Assembly (NCBI GenBank): GCA_017938285.1
Contig: JAGBBW010000142.1
Location: forward strand, 1 to 61,806
Direction of reading: 5' to 3'
Length of the DNA: 61,806 nt
DNA from: Lachnospiraceae bacterium
Lineage (GTDB): Bacteria; Bacillota; Clostridia; Lachnospirales; Lachnospiraceae
Part shown: piece after piece, positions 24,322 to 33,499 of the stretch
Layout of the letters: each line of letters starts with the position of its first letter
Numbering within the stretch: position 1 is the first letter of the stretch
Position numbers and translations under genes: made by a program
Notes under the pieces: generated by a model
Seen by the model: the letters and a program-made list of their open reading frames with translations, nothing else
Database searches by the model: none
Told to the model about the DNA's origin: nothing

Positions 24322-25375
24322 CGGTATCCCTCCTTTCCACGAGAAAGCAGGTAGGCATACGGCGGTCGCCGATGATTCCGGATTTGCTGGAAACAATTTC
24401 GTCTTCGAAAATCATGAGCGAGGAGCTTCCACCGTCCAGATTGGCAGCGTTTACTGCACCAAAGCGAAGCATGACTTCTATCAGGTCAGCATAACTGGCA
24501 CCAAGGGAACCGGGCTGTCTGCCGTCAATCACAAGCAGCAGAACGGCACCGTCAGCACGCTGGCCAATGGCAGTCCGGGGGTTTAAGCCGGAACTGCTGC
24601 CGGATACACTGGCGGGTTCTCCATTGATAATCAGGGCGGGACCAAAGGTTAAGGCATCCCGTATTCCCATGCCGGCGGCTTCGTCTGCTGTCATATAGCC
24701 TACAATCAGCTTGTCCTCATGGTCAAAGCCGATAATCAGGTCGCTGGTGTCCCTGGGACCATAGAGAAATTCCCCCTGGGAAAATACGAAACCGGTAGGA
24801 ATGGAGCCGGTTCCGGTACCATTCGGATCGTAGAAACCGCCGCCGTTGATTCCGGCAATGGCATTATAGTGTCCGGCGATGGTTAAGAGTTTTTCACCGG
24901 CACCGTCCGGATTGCCAAAGGAAGCACAGGTGCCGACAAAGACACGGGAAGGGTCTTTGACAATCATCATCCGCCCGGAATAGGTGAGTCCGGAAACTTC
25001 GGTAATTTCGATCTCTTTTTCGTCTGCCGCTGCAGAAGTTTCGGAATGCTCCGGGATAACAATTAAGTCGGGGTTGGAAACGGCATCCATCTGTTCTACA
25101 TTATTTGTCGCAAGAATAGTTGCAATTTCTTCGGACGGAAGAAACCAGGTGGCGAGGAAATCCAGGGCACTGGTTTCCAGTACGGAGGTGACAAACAGGC
25201 TTCTTGCAGAGGGGGACGGTCCATAGTTAAAGGTATAAACCAGTCCGTAAATTCCGCCAGCCAGGATTGCTGCGGTAGTAAACAGAAGCAACAGGAGACG
25301 GAATATAATTTTTCCGAGGACTCGTCCGATGGATACCGGTTGTTTTCCGGGATCTTTGGTAAGTTCAGCTGACAT
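24311..25375 (-). CDS. phosphodiester glycosidase (NAGPA domain) family membrane protein
   Basis: A 354-residue protein with a cytoplasmic N-terminus, one membrane segment (about residues 22-48), and an extracellular NAGPA domain. Typical motifs are GINGGGFYDPNG, GFVFSQGEFLYG, LTFGPALIINGE, NPRTAIGQRADGAVLLLVIDGR and AANLDGGSSS. The family hydrolyses phosphodiester-linked sugars, in Gram-positives probably on wall polymers or exopolysaccharide. It is the first gene of a two-gene minus-strand unit with the membrane protein at 22960. Confidence 0.9.
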   Translation of the reverse strand: MSAELTKDPGKQPVSIGRVLGKIIFRLLLLLFTTAAILAGGIYGLVYTFNYGPSPSARSLFVTSVLETSALDFLATWFLPSEEIATILATNNVEQMDAVSNPDLIVIPEHSETSAAADEKEIEITEVSGLTYSGRMMIVKDPSRVFVGTCASFGNPDGAGEKLLTIAGHYNAIAGINGGGFYDPNGTGTGSIPTGFVFSQGEFLYGPRDTSDLIIGFDHEDKLIVGYMTADEAAGMGIRDALTFGPALIINGEPASVSGSSSGLNPRTAIGQRADGAVLLLVIDGRQPGSLGASYADLIEVMLRFGAVNAANLDGGSSSLMIFEDEIVSSKSGIIGDRRMPTCFLVERRDTDEE

Positions 25376-25502
25376 GACAGTTCCTTTCTGTGCTGATTCC
25401 CCTTTAAGATGGCAGGGGCTCAGTTACTTGTAGTATTTCTGGTGATATACACGCTTTATCATACAATAGACAGGGTGGAAAAGCAAGAACGGAGCGAAAC
25501 TC

Positions 25503-25724
25503 TTATTGTTCTGTTTCCACGGATTTTAATAATTTCATTAAGTACTTATAGCGTTCCTGGACAGAATTGATATGATAAATACTGCTGCTGATTAAGTCGG
25601 GATCTACCACATTTTCAAAATGGGAATAGGCAGTTTCCAGTTCTGCTTTTGTCATATCAATTTCTGTTTTCAGAATATCAAGCGCGGTAGGTTTTTTTTC
25701 TTTTTTCTTAAATAAATGCATCAT
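25503..25724 (-). CDS. YaaL family protein (DUF2508)
   Basis: A 73-residue helical protein with KTEIDMTKAELETAYSHFEN and DPDLISSSIYHINSVQERYKYLMKLLK, the DUF2508 pattern. In Bacillus yaaL lies between recR and bofA. Here it sits back to back with bofA and about 25 kb from recR. Function unknown; the link with sporulation is through gene neighbourhood only. Confidence 0.85.
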   Translation of the reverse strand: MMHLFKKKEKKPTALDILKTEIDMTKAELETAYSHFENVVDPDLISSSIYHINSVQERYKYLMKLLKSVETEQ

Positions 25725-25899
25725 AATTTACCTCGGTTCCAGGCAATTGCCTCTGATTATAATTATATTAAAGTATAGTCCGGGACTGTCTGGTTTATAC
25801 CTGTATTTGTCCAAAAAAACAGGCATAGACGTGACAGGCCCTGCATACAATGGGTACAGAACAGTAACCGGAAAGAGAAAGCCGGAATGGAGGTGCAGA

Positions 25900-26106
25900 A
25901 TGAAAACATGGACAGACAGGATTGTGGATATGGTATTCCGTGGAGTGGCAGGATTGGTAGTGATTTATATTTTGCAGCGGCTCTGCCTGCATCAGGGGCT
26001 GCCGGTTCTGGCAGGAATAAATTTCGGAACGTTTCTTTTGGTGGCAATTCTCGGAATGCCGGGATTTCTGCTGGTTTTCGCCGCATCACTCATCTATTTT
26101 TACTAA
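25900..26106 (+). CDS. bofA: BofA family pro-sigma-K processing inhibitor
   Basis: A 68-residue membrane protein with two hydrophobic segments and GINFGTFLLVAILGMPGFLLV, the BofA signature (G-x-N-x-x-x-x-x-x-x-G-x-P-G). BofA holds the SpoIVFB protease inactive in the forespore outer membrane during sporulation. ATG 25900 follows GGAGGTGCAG; an open frame upstream to 25747 lacks a ribosome binding site. Divergent from yaaL. Confidence 0.88.
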   Translation: MKTWTDRIVDMVFRGVAGLVVIYILQRLCLHQGLPVLAGINFGTFLLVAILGMPGFLLVFAASLIYFY

Positions 26107-26263
26107 TTTTATTGTGAGTTTTACACAAAATTTCCAGGGTCAGATTGTGCAGACTGCCGAAAGAGGAATTGGAGTTTTCTGGAATAAATTCTGGACAATC
26201 TGAACAAAGAAATAAACATTTTTCGGCAAAAGAACCAAAAATGAAGAATTTTGGAAAAAGTCA

Positions 26264-26292
26264 TTGACAGGAGAGAATTTCCCGGCTATCAT
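26264..26292 (+). promoter_or_regulatory. promoter of the Tad pilus operon
   Basis: TTGACA (26264-26269), 17 bases, TATCAT (26287-26292). The leader that follows folds AATTTTCC (26301-26308) with GGGAAATT (26331-26338) around a CCGGCA/TGCCGG hairpin. The remaining bases between bofA and the first tad gene show no gene. Confidence 0.8.
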
Positions 26293-26454
26293 GAAGCCAG
26301 AATTTTCCGTATGGTTCCGGCAGTGCCGGTGGGAAATTAAATTTATCAGATTTACTTATTTTTTCTTAGTATCAGGTTTTGTTCTGCGTTTAATAACTAT
26401 TAATCGCAAAATCCCCGAATAGAACTCATACAAAGCAAAAGGGAAGGTGTTGTA

Positions 26455-27360
26455 TTGGAGAAAATCATTGGTATTTTCGACGAACAGGCCGTGTATGCAG
26501 AACGTTTCAAACGTTATATTAACGAACGGAAGGATATTGGCTGTTTCGCCGTGACATTTCAGAAGGAAGAAGAACTTCTGGACTATTGTGCCAGAAAAAA
26601 ACTGAGCTGCCTGGTTGCAGGAGAAGAAGCTGCAAAGCAGCTGAAAGACCAGTCCCTGCCCTGCGGGGTCAGGATGTGGATACTGACAGGCAGGGAGCCG
26701 GCTGCTGTAGAAGCAGAAGGCAGACATTTTTTGTTCCGCTATCAGAAAGCAGGTGAGATAATCCGGCAGATTCTGCTGGTGGAGATGGCCAGGGAAGAAT
26801 ATATGAGTGAGCTGTTTACGGTACTTTCTGTGGAAAGCTGCCGTCTGGCAGCGGAATATGCGGACAGGCTGCTGCAGGAGCTGGCAGAAAAGGGAAAAAC
26901 ATTGTTCCTCCCCTGGGACCCGTTTTATGGATATGGACGGACAGATTCCGGTGATGGAGCCGGTGCGTCTTTAAGTGAGCTTTTATATCTTGTGAGGAAA
27001 GACAGGGAACAGGCCAGAAGGTTATTTGATGGTCTGCCAAAAAGAAATGGAGCAGAATATTTCTGTGGACCGGAATACTGTACGGATTTGTGGCAGTATT
27101 CGGCAGAAGAAATGCGGCAGCTGGTGTTATGCTGCCGGGAATATGGAGGTTACAAGCATGTAGTATTTCTTTGTGGAGCTTTTCATGAGGGTGCAGTATC
27201 CATCATGAACCAGAGCTGCCAGGTGTGTCTGGTGACTTCAGAAACACCGGAGGGAAAACAAAGAAAGCAGGAATTTTACCGCCAGATGAAGTATGCCGGA
27301 GAACAGGGCGTGCTGTCCAGGGTGGTGGAAATTACGGTTTCCACGGAACAGGGGGTGTAG
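26455..27360 (+). CDS. TadZ/CpaE-like protein without a P-loop
   Basis: A 301-residue cytoplasmic protein, first gene of the pilus operon. The N-terminal 100 residues have a receiver-like alternation of strands and helices (IIGIFDEQAVYAERFKRYI). The second half has the strand order of a deviant Walker ATPase (KTLFLPWDPF, then ELLYLVRKD and HVVFLCGAFH), but no GKGGxGKT motif, so it probably does not hydrolyse ATP. TadZ proteins place the pilus machine at the pole. Start is TTG 26455 with AAGGGAAGG upstream. The tadA gene follows after nine bases. Confidence 0.7.
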   Translation: MEKIIGIFDEQAVYAERFKRYINERKDIGCFAVTFQKEEELLDYCARKKLSCLVAGEEAAKQLKDQSLPCGVRMWILTGREPAAVEAEGRHFLFRYQKAGEIIRQILLVEMAREEYMSELFTVLSVESCRLAAEYADRLLQELAEKGKTLFLPWDPFYGYGRTDSGDGAGASLSELLYLVRKDREQARRLFDGLPKRNGAEYFCGPEYCTDLWQYSAEEMRQLVLCCREYGGYKHVVFLCGAFHEGAVSIMNQSCQVCLVTSETPEGKQRKQEFYRQMKYAGEQGVLSRVVEITVSTEQGV

Positions 27361-27369
27361 CACAATCCA

Positions 27370-28593
27370 ATGGAGGAATTGAGGCAGCGTCTGAGGGAGG
27401 AAATAGTAGCTTCCTTTGATTATTCCACGGAAATCACGGAGGAGGATTTATACCGGAAAATAGACCAGCTGATTATGAGGGAAGCGAAACAGACCTTTCT
27501 GAGTCTGGAAAGGAAGGAAAAACTGCGGCGGGAGCTGTATGCTTCCATTCGGGGTCTGGATATTCTGGAAGAAGTGCTTTTACAGGATTCCGTAACGGAA
27601 ATTATGATTAATGGTGCAGAAGATATTTTTCTGGAGGAAAGCGGCAGGCTGTACCGGTGGGGGCGGAAGTTTGAGTCACGACAGAAGCTGGAGGATATTA
27701 TCCAGCAGATTGTGGCTAAGGCAAACCGGATGGTCAATGAGGCCAGTCCTATTGTAGATGCCAGGCTGGAGGATGGTTCCAGGGTGAATGTGATTCTGCC
27801 GCCGGTAGCACTGGATGGACCGATTGTAACGATACGTAAGTTTGCAAAAGAACCGCTTACCATGGAAAAGCTGGTGGAAAAAGGTACACTGACAGAAGAG
27901 GCAGCAGAGTTTCTGCGGTGTCTTGTGGAAGCACGTTACAATATCTTCATCTGTGGTGGGACAGGTTCGGGTAAAACCACTTTTTTAAATGCGCTGACTG
28001 CTTTTATACCGGAAGGGGAGAGAATTATTACCATTGAAGATGTGGCAGAACTGAAGGTCAATGGTGTGGAAAACCTGGTCCGGCTGGAAGTCAGGAATAA
28101 AAATAGCGAAGGTATGGGAGAAATCAGTATACGGGACTTAATACGGGCGGCACTCCGGATGCGACCTGACCGCCTGCTGGTCGGGGAAGTGAGAGGTGCG
28201 GAAACGATAGATATGCTGCAGGCGATGAACACCGGTCATGATGGTTCCTTGTCTACCGGTCATGGAAATTCCATTTCGGATATGCTGGACCGTCTGGAAA
28301 CCATGGTGCTGCTAGGGTCAGATATTCCGTTGATGGCGGCCAGAAAGCAGATTGCTTCTGCGATTGATATAATGGTGCAGTTAGGCAGACTGCGGGATGG
28401 AAGGAGATGTGTACTGGAAATCGCAGAGATTCTTGGCTGCCGGGATGGTGAGATAGAAAAAAATCCCTTGTTTGTATATCAGGCTGCAGATGGGACCGGA
28501 GAATTAAAACGGACCAGGACAGCATTTATCCAGCAGATGAAGTTACAGCGGGCTGGAATAAAGGAGTGGGGCAGTCATGAAAAAGAAGCTTAA
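27370..28593 (+). CDS. tadA: Tad pilus assembly ATPase TadA/CpaF
   Basis: A 407-residue secretion ATPase that powers Flp pilus extension and retraction. Seen: SVTEIMINGAEDIFLEESGR (the CpaF N-terminal domain, about 74-93), RLEDGSRVNVILPP, Walker A GGTGSGKT (196-203), the Asp box ERIITIEDVAEL, Walker B RLLVGEVRGAE and the histidine box TGHDGSLSTGHGNS. Length and motifs are complete. It overlaps the following tadB gene by 17 bases. Confidence 0.95.
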   Translation: MEELRQRLREEIVASFDYSTEITEEDLYRKIDQLIMREAKQTFLSLERKEKLRRELYASIRGLDILEEVLLQDSVTEIMINGAEDIFLEESGRLYRWGRKFESRQKLEDIIQQIVAKANRMVNEASPIVDARLEDGSRVNVILPPVALDGPIVTIRKFAKEPLTMEKLVEKGTLTEEAAEFLRCLVEARYNIFICGGTGSGKTTFLNALTAFIPEGERIITIEDVAELKVNGVENLVRLEVRNKNSEGMGEISIRDLIRAALRMRPDRLLVGEVRGAETIDMLQAMNTGHDGSLSTGHGNSISDMLDRLETMVLLGSDIPLMAARKQIASAIDIMVQLGRLRDGRRCVLEIAEILGCRDGEIEKNPLFVYQAADGTGELKRTRTAFIQQMKLQRAGIKEWGSHEKEA

Positions 28594-29314
28594 ACAGGGA
28601 GTTTTGACTACAACTGTAGTACTGATGCCTCTGCTGTTTACAGCATGGCTGTTCTTTGATTTTGCAGCAGTTTCCCTGCTGCTTCTGGGATACATTCCTC
28701 TGGCATTCCAAAAGCAGAAAAAAGAGGAAAAAAGAAAGGAAAAGTGGGAACTGAATCTTGCGTTTAAGGATGCGCTCGTCTGTCTGGAAAACAGTCTGGC
28801 AGTGGGGTATTCCCCGGAAAGCAGTGTGAAGGAATCTGTAAAAAATCTGGAACAGTTATATGGCAGGGATCACAGAATCTGTCAGGAGTTCCGGTATATG
28901 CAGCAGCAACTGGAACTGGGGCAGGGCATGGAACAGGTATTTCAGGAATTTGGCGAACGCAGTGATGTGGAGGATATTAAACAGCTGGCAGATATTTTTG
29001 CTATTGTGAAACGGACCGGAGGAAATCTGGGACAGGTATTGCGGCAGACAGGAGGTGTGTTACAGGCGAAAATTGAATTAAAAAGAGAACTACGGACTGT
29101 AATTGCAGGAAAACAGATGGAGTTTCAGATTATGTGCATGGTGCCTTATGGAATTCTGCTGTATTTAAAATTTTGTGCTCCGGCAATGAGTGAAGGACTG
29201 TATCATAATCTGTTTGGAATTTTGTTTATGTGGCTTGTTCTGGGGGCATGGCTGGGACTAAAGGCACTGGGCAGTCATATTGTCCATGGTGAAATTGGAA
29301 AGCTGGAGGGATAG
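28577..29314 (+). CDS. tadB: TadB-like inner-membrane platform protein
   Basis: A 245-residue protein of the T2SS-F type. Two membrane segments lie near the N-terminus (TTTVVLMPLLFTAWLFF and the following one) and two near the end. Between them is the conserved cytoplasmic helical part (FKDALVCLENSLAVGYSPES; VKRTGGNLGQVLRQTG, the family G-G-x-L). It forms the platform on which TadA acts. Overlaps tadA upstream; tadC starts three bases downstream. Confidence 0.85.
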   Translation: MKKKLKQGVLTTTVVLMPLLFTAWLFFDFAAVSLLLLGYIPLAFQKQKKEEKRKEKWELNLAFKDALVCLENSLAVGYSPESSVKESVKNLEQLYGRDHRICQEFRYMQQQLELGQGMEQVFQEFGERSDVEDIKQLADIFAIVKRTGGNLGQVLRQTGGVLQAKIELKRELRTVIAGKQMEFQIMCMVPYGILLYLKFCAPAMSEGLYHNLFGILFMWLVLGAWLGLKALGSHIVHGEIGKLEG

Positions 29315-29317
29315 CAG

Positions 29318-30625
29318 ATGAAGGGGCATAGGGAAAAGGCATTTTTCCGGCTTTTGGTGCCGGAAGACAAGCTTCGGAATGCGATGGAACTGTATCCCGG
29401 AAAAACCAGGGATGAGGTAAGCCGTCTGGTTTTTATGGGACTGAAAAAGAAACTGCTGCCGGGAGTACTGGTGTCTGCTGTACTGCTGTTGTCTGCTGCC
29501 GCAGCCGGCAGGACTGCGGAAGAAGAACCGGGGATGAAACGGCCTGTACCGGGTGCAACAGCCAGAAAAGAGACCGTTTTTCTGGAACTGGAAGAGGAAT
29601 GGAAGGCGCTGGATGTTGTGATTTCAGCAAGGGAATATGAAGAAAAGCAGATTGAGAAAATGTTTAAGGAAGCGGAGCAGTATCTGTATCAGGTAATTGC
29701 CGGGCAGAACGAATCTCTGCAGAAGGTAACCAGAAATTTGTATTTTCCGGAAACCATTCCGGCGTATGGAAACAGTATTGCCTGGAGTACGGATGCACCC
29801 TGGTATGTGACAGCAGATGGTACGGTACGGAATGAACAGCTGACCGTGGCAGAAAAGGTAAACGTAACTGCAGAAATCAGGTATGGGTCGGAATGCAGGT
29901 ATTTTACGACAGAGATAATGGTCTATCCGAAAGAGTATACGCCGCAGGAAAAACTGCTGCAGGAGATTTCCGGGAATCTGCAGAAGCAGGAAGAAGAAAC
30001 CCGGACATCAGAATATTTTCTGCTGCCGGAGATGGTGCTTGGTTATACGCTGAAGCAGGAAGAACGAGGTGGTTTCGGTGTGGGTGCATTTCTTGTTCTG
30101 ACTGCAGTGGCAGTACCGGTGTTTTTATATGCCGGTTATTTCAGTGATATGGACAACAGAAGAAAAAAAAGAAAGGAACAGGCGGAAGGTTGTTATACGC
30201 AGTTTGTTACAAAACTGTCTCTGCTGATGGCAGCAGGGATATCGGTGAGACAGGTATTCTGCCGCCTTGCAGGGGAATATGGAACAAGACAGGGGACGGA
30301 GCATGTGCTGGCGCAGGAACTGACAGTGGTGAGACAGGAATTGGAAAATGGATATTCAGAAACAGTAGTATATGAAAATTTTGGCCGCAGACTGGGAGTA
30401 CTTTCCTATCAGCGGATGGCTTCCCTGCTGACCAGAAATGTATCCCGTGGTATTCAGGGAATGCAGTCGTTACTGTTACAGGAAGCAAAAGAAGTCATGG
30501 CCCAGGAACGGGCAAATATCAAGGTAAAGGGAGAACAGGCAGGAACAAAGCTGCTGCTTCCTATGATGGGGCTTTTGGTTCTGGTATTTGCCATTTTGCT
30601 TGTACCAGCATTCCGGTCTTTTTAG
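29318..30625 (+). CDS. tadC: TadC-like platform protein with an extra N-terminal extracellular part
   Basis: A 435-residue protein. After a first membrane segment (LLPGVLVSAVLLLSAAAAG, about 45-63) comes an extracytoplasmic region of about 180 residues with a beta-sandwich look (AYGNSIAWSTDAPWYVTADG, resembling immunoglobulin-like or Big domains). A second membrane segment (FGVGAFLVLTAVAVPVFLYA) is followed by a cytoplasmic T2SS-F domain with FVTKLSLLMAAGISVRQVF and a C-terminal membrane helix. TadC pairs with TadB. The large insert is longer than in proteobacterial TadC and may contact the pilus or the wall. Confidence 0.8.
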   Translation: MKGHREKAFFRLLVPEDKLRNAMELYPGKTRDEVSRLVFMGLKKKLLPGVLVSAVLLLSAAAAGRTAEEEPGMKRPVPGATARKETVFLELEEEWKALDVVISAREYEEKQIEKMFKEAEQYLYQVIAGQNESLQKVTRNLYFPETIPAYGNSIAWSTDAPWYVTADGTVRNEQLTVAEKVNVTAEIRYGSECRYFTTEIMVYPKEYTPQEKLLQEISGNLQKQEEETRTSEYFLLPEMVLGYTLKQEERGGFGVGAFLVLTAVAVPVFLYAGYFSDMDNRRKKRKEQAEGCYTQFVTKLSLLMAAGISVRQVFCRLAGEYGTRQGTEHVLAQELTVVRQELENGYSETVVYENFGRRLGVLSYQRMASLLTRNVSRGIQGMQSLLLQEAKEVMAQERANIKVKGEQAGTKLLLPMMGLLVLVFAILLVPAFRSF

Positions 30626-30697
30626 GGAAACGCTGGGTAAAGCGTTTCCTGCGCCGAGGTCTTCTAAGGAAGCAGTGAATTAATCAGTGTTTCTTTA
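30626..30697 (+). repeat. palindromic repeat element, copy A
   Basis: GGAAACGCT and AGCGTTTCC form the left hairpin; TAAGGAAGCA and TGTTTCTTTA form the right one around GTGAATTAATCAG. The same two hairpins in the same order occur at 59663-59784, and a left-hairpin-like piece at 38616-38639. Here it lies between tadC and the pilin gene, where it may attenuate transcription or stabilise pilin mRNA. Confidence 0.7.
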
Positions 30698-30730
30698 GAG
30701 TATATTCATAAGAAGGAGGAACTACAAAAA

Positions 30731-31027
30731 ATGGAAATGGAGAAAATTATGGAGCAGAAGGAAGTTTGGGAAGAAGAGGAAATGAATATTCAGGAGACAA
30801 TTGTAGAACATGTAGAAAATCCGGAGGAGCATTCTGTACAGGATGAAGAAAGACAGGCGGGGCCAATGGGTTTCCGGGAAGATGACAGAGGAATTGGTGT
30901 CATTGAAATTGTGCTGATTCTGGTAATCCTGATTGCACTGGTTCTTGTATTTAAAAATGAAATAACATCCATTGTGACAAATGCTTTTGCCAGAATTTCC
31001 GGTGATGCAAACAGTATTATACAATAA
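30731..31027 (+). CDS. Flp1-like pilin
   Basis: A 98-residue protein: a long acidic leader (residues 1-53) followed by the single hydrophobic pilin helix IGVIEIVLILVILIALVLVF and a short basic-neutral tail. The Gly-Ile/Val-Glu spacing (G-V-I-E) after the leader is the expected prepilin peptidase site with Glu+5-like position. It would be the major subunit of the Tad/Flp pilus. Strong AAGGAGG ribosome binding site 10 bases before the ATG fits a highly made subunit. The leader is unusually long and acidic. Confidence 0.8.
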   Translation: MEMEKIMEQKEVWEEEEMNIQETIVEHVENPEEHSVQDEERQAGPMGFREDDRGIGVIEIVLILVILIALVLVFKNEITSIVTNAFARISGDANSIIQ

Positions 31028-31045
31028 AGAGTCCAGGTGGAAGGA

Positions 31046-33442
31046 ATGAAGGGAAAGAAGGGCAGCATTACCGTTTTTCTGGCACTGGTGTTTGGACTGC
31101 TGTTTTCCATGGTGCTGACATCGCTGGAAGCAGCGAGGATACAAGGGGCAACAGCGTATGTGTCCATGCTGGCAGAACTGGCAGGCGATTCCTTTCTGGC
31201 CTCGTATTATTATCCGGTGTTTGAAGAATACCGTCTGTTTGGTGTGCATGCCGGAGAGGAAGCGGGATACTTTTCTACAGATGTAGTTGAGGAGCGGCTG
31301 GAAGAGAACATTATATATGGTGTGGACGGACTGGAAGGAGGTCTGATTGGACTGGTACAGCCTGAAATTTCACTGGAGCAATATGAAACCCTGCTCACTG
31401 GAAATGGAAGTGGATTTCTGGCCCAGGTCCGGGAACAGGCCTTGCTGGATGGATTGTCACTGACAATATCGGAAGTGTTTTCAGAAGAAATGTTTACGGA
31501 AGCAGCGGTAGCAGGCAGGATATTTCAAAAACAGGAAGAAACAATGGCGGAAATTACTCCGGCGGTAATGGAACTGCTGCAGTTGATGGAACTTACGGAT
31601 GGTATTTTAATGGGGAACAGCGGGCTGGAACTGGATGGAAATGGACGGCTGCAATGTGCGGAAGCTTTTGTGAAACAGATTGTTCCCATAGAACCGGAGG
31701 AACTGGAAGGATGCTTTGAAAACCAGGAGGTATTTGAAGCGATGGAAGAAAAACTGTTCCGGGCAGATGAACTGGCAGCAGTAGTGTATTCGCAGACAGA
31801 GGAAGCGTACGAACTGGAGGAAACTATTGAAGAACTGGAAAACAGACTGGAAGAGTATGAGGAAAGCCAGTCAGAATGGAGGGTGGAGATTGCTTCTTTA
31901 AATGAAGAAAGAAGAGAGGCGGCAGTGGCAGGAGATATGGAATGGGCCTCCAGGTGTACCGCAGAAATCAGGGATCTGAGAGACAGGATTAACACGGTGG
32001 ATAATCTATACAGGATGGTTACCGGCAGAAGAGCAGCAAAAATCCGGGAGAAAAACAGGCTGATGGAAAGGATTTCTGCCAATTACGAAACACTGGAACA
32101 GAAGCTTCGTGCAGTACAGAGGGTACTGGATACAGCAGGAGAGGTACTGGACAGGCTGGAGGTGAAGCAGGAAACTGCCCGGTTATCTGTGGAGGCGTAT
32201 GAGATATTTCTCGAAGGAATGGAAGCGTCTTTATCGGAAGAACTGCTGCAGGTTTTTGAGGGAGAACTGGATACGATGAAGGCATACGCAGGAATGACAG
32301 AACAGGGCTATGTGGTATCTGAAATGCGGGAAAGTGTGGAACAAAACCGGATGCTTCTGGAGGAAGCAGAACTGGGAGGGTTTTCAGAGGAAGAACTTTT
32401 ACGTGTCATGAGGGAAATGGAGCTGGTAGAGCAGTGTATGCAGGAGTATACGACGGAACATCTCTGGTTTACTTATGGAACCATTACCGTGACCGAAAGT
32501 ACCGGCGAAAATGTGGCAGGTGTACTGCAGGAGCTTCTGGCGCAGGGAATTCTGGAACTGGCAGGTATTCCGGAGGAAGAGGTGTCAGACAGGGAACTGA
32601 CAGGGCAGGAATTGCCGTCTGCTGCGCTGGAAGAAGAAGGACTGCTGGATAGTCTCCAGAACTGTATGGAGGCGATAAGCCGGACCTTTCAGGCAGAGGA
32701 TATTGGAACGCTGCTTCGGAATGCTGTGGAGCCGGCGGTAACAGCGACGGCACTGGAACTGTACTGCATAAAATATTTTCATTGTTATGGGGAAGAGGCA
32801 CCGTATACAAAGTTAAATTATGAGAGGGAATATCTGTTGTCTGGTAAAAAAGAGGATAAAGCAAACCTCTTGTATATGGTTCTGCGGCTGCTGGCGGTCC
32901 GGACTCTGTTTTGTATTGTGATGATATTAAAAAATCCGGAGAAAATGTCTGTTTTACAAAGTTTTGCAGCTGGTGTGGCTGGCTTTACCGGGATACCGGT
33001 TCTGGCAGCGGCAGCGAAATATGCCCTGCTGCTGTTATGGGCAGTAGAAGAAGCATTTGTAGAGGTTGCAGCCATGCTGGAAGGAAAAAAGATAGCAGTA
33101 CTCGGCAGTGGAGGTGTGATTTCTTTTGGTGAAATATTTACGTTCCAAAAAGCGGATGTAACACAGAAGGCAGGGGCTTTTCCAGAGACAGTTTCCGGGG
33201 CAGGATATGAGGAATATCTGAACCTGCTGTCGCTGCTGGTTCCGGTCAGAAAGAAGGCGTACCGTACCATGGATTTAATACAGGAAAATATACGGAACCG
33301 GTATCTGGACAGTTTTCGTATGCGGAATATGGTAATAAGAATCTGTTTTCAGACGGAAGTGGAATTGGAAGAAAAATTCCGGACGGGAATATTCCCGGAA
33401 ACGGTTTATAAGCTGCAGTGGCAGGAAGAGTGCTCCTATTGA
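31046..33442 (+). CDS. DUF5702 domain protein (TadG-like)
   Basis: A 798-residue protein with an N-terminal membrane segment (GSITVFLALVFGLLFSMVL), the TadE/TadG-type start of minor pilins. The extracellular part is acidic and contains a coiled coil (about residues 250-370: LEETIEELENRLEEYEE and following). The C-terminal third has two more hydrophobic stretches (LRLLAVRTLFCIVMIL; VAGFTGIPVLAAAAKYALLLL). This is the DUF5702 layout found in Firmicute Tad loci. Start ATG 31046 is favoured over GTG 31037 because AGGTGG is then properly spaced. A role as pilus-tip or anchor protein is inferred. Confidence 0.8.
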   Translation: MKGKKGSITVFLALVFGLLFSMVLTSLEAARIQGATAYVSMLAELAGDSFLASYYYPVFEEYRLFGVHAGEEAGYFSTDVVEERLEENIIYGVDGLEGGLIGLVQPEISLEQYETLLTGNGSGFLAQVREQALLDGLSLTISEVFSEEMFTEAAVAGRIFQKQEETMAEITPAVMELLQLMELTDGILMGNSGLELDGNGRLQCAEAFVKQIVPIEPEELEGCFENQEVFEAMEEKLFRADELAAVVYSQTEEAYELEETIEELENRLEEYEESQSEWRVEIASLNEERREAAVAGDMEWASRCTAEIRDLRDRINTVDNLYRMVTGRRAAKIREKNRLMERISANYETLEQKLRAVQRVLDTAGEVLDRLEVKQETARLSVEAYEIFLEGMEASLSEELLQVFEGELDTMKAYAGMTEQGYVVSEMRESVEQNRMLLEEAELGGFSEEELLRVMREMELVEQCMQEYTTEHLWFTYGTITVTESTGENVAGVLQELLAQGILELAGIPEEEVSDRELTGQELPSAALEEEGLLDSLQNCMEAISRTFQAEDIGTLLRNAVEPAVTATALELYCIKYFHCYGEEAPYTKLNYEREYLLSGKKEDKANLLYMVLRLLAVRTLFCIVMILKNPEKMSVLQSFAAGVAGFTGIPVLAAAAKYALLLLWAVEEAFVEVAAMLEGKKIAVLGSGGVISFGEIFTFQKADVTQKAGAFPETVSGAGYEEYLNLLSLLVPVRKKAYRTMDLIQENIRNRYLDSFRMRNMVIRICFQTEVELEEKFRTGIFPETVYKLQWQEECSY

Positions 33443-33499
33443 AACAGTGATTCAGATGTGGGCAAATTCATGAAAATGTAGGAAAGGAGGTGCATTCCG

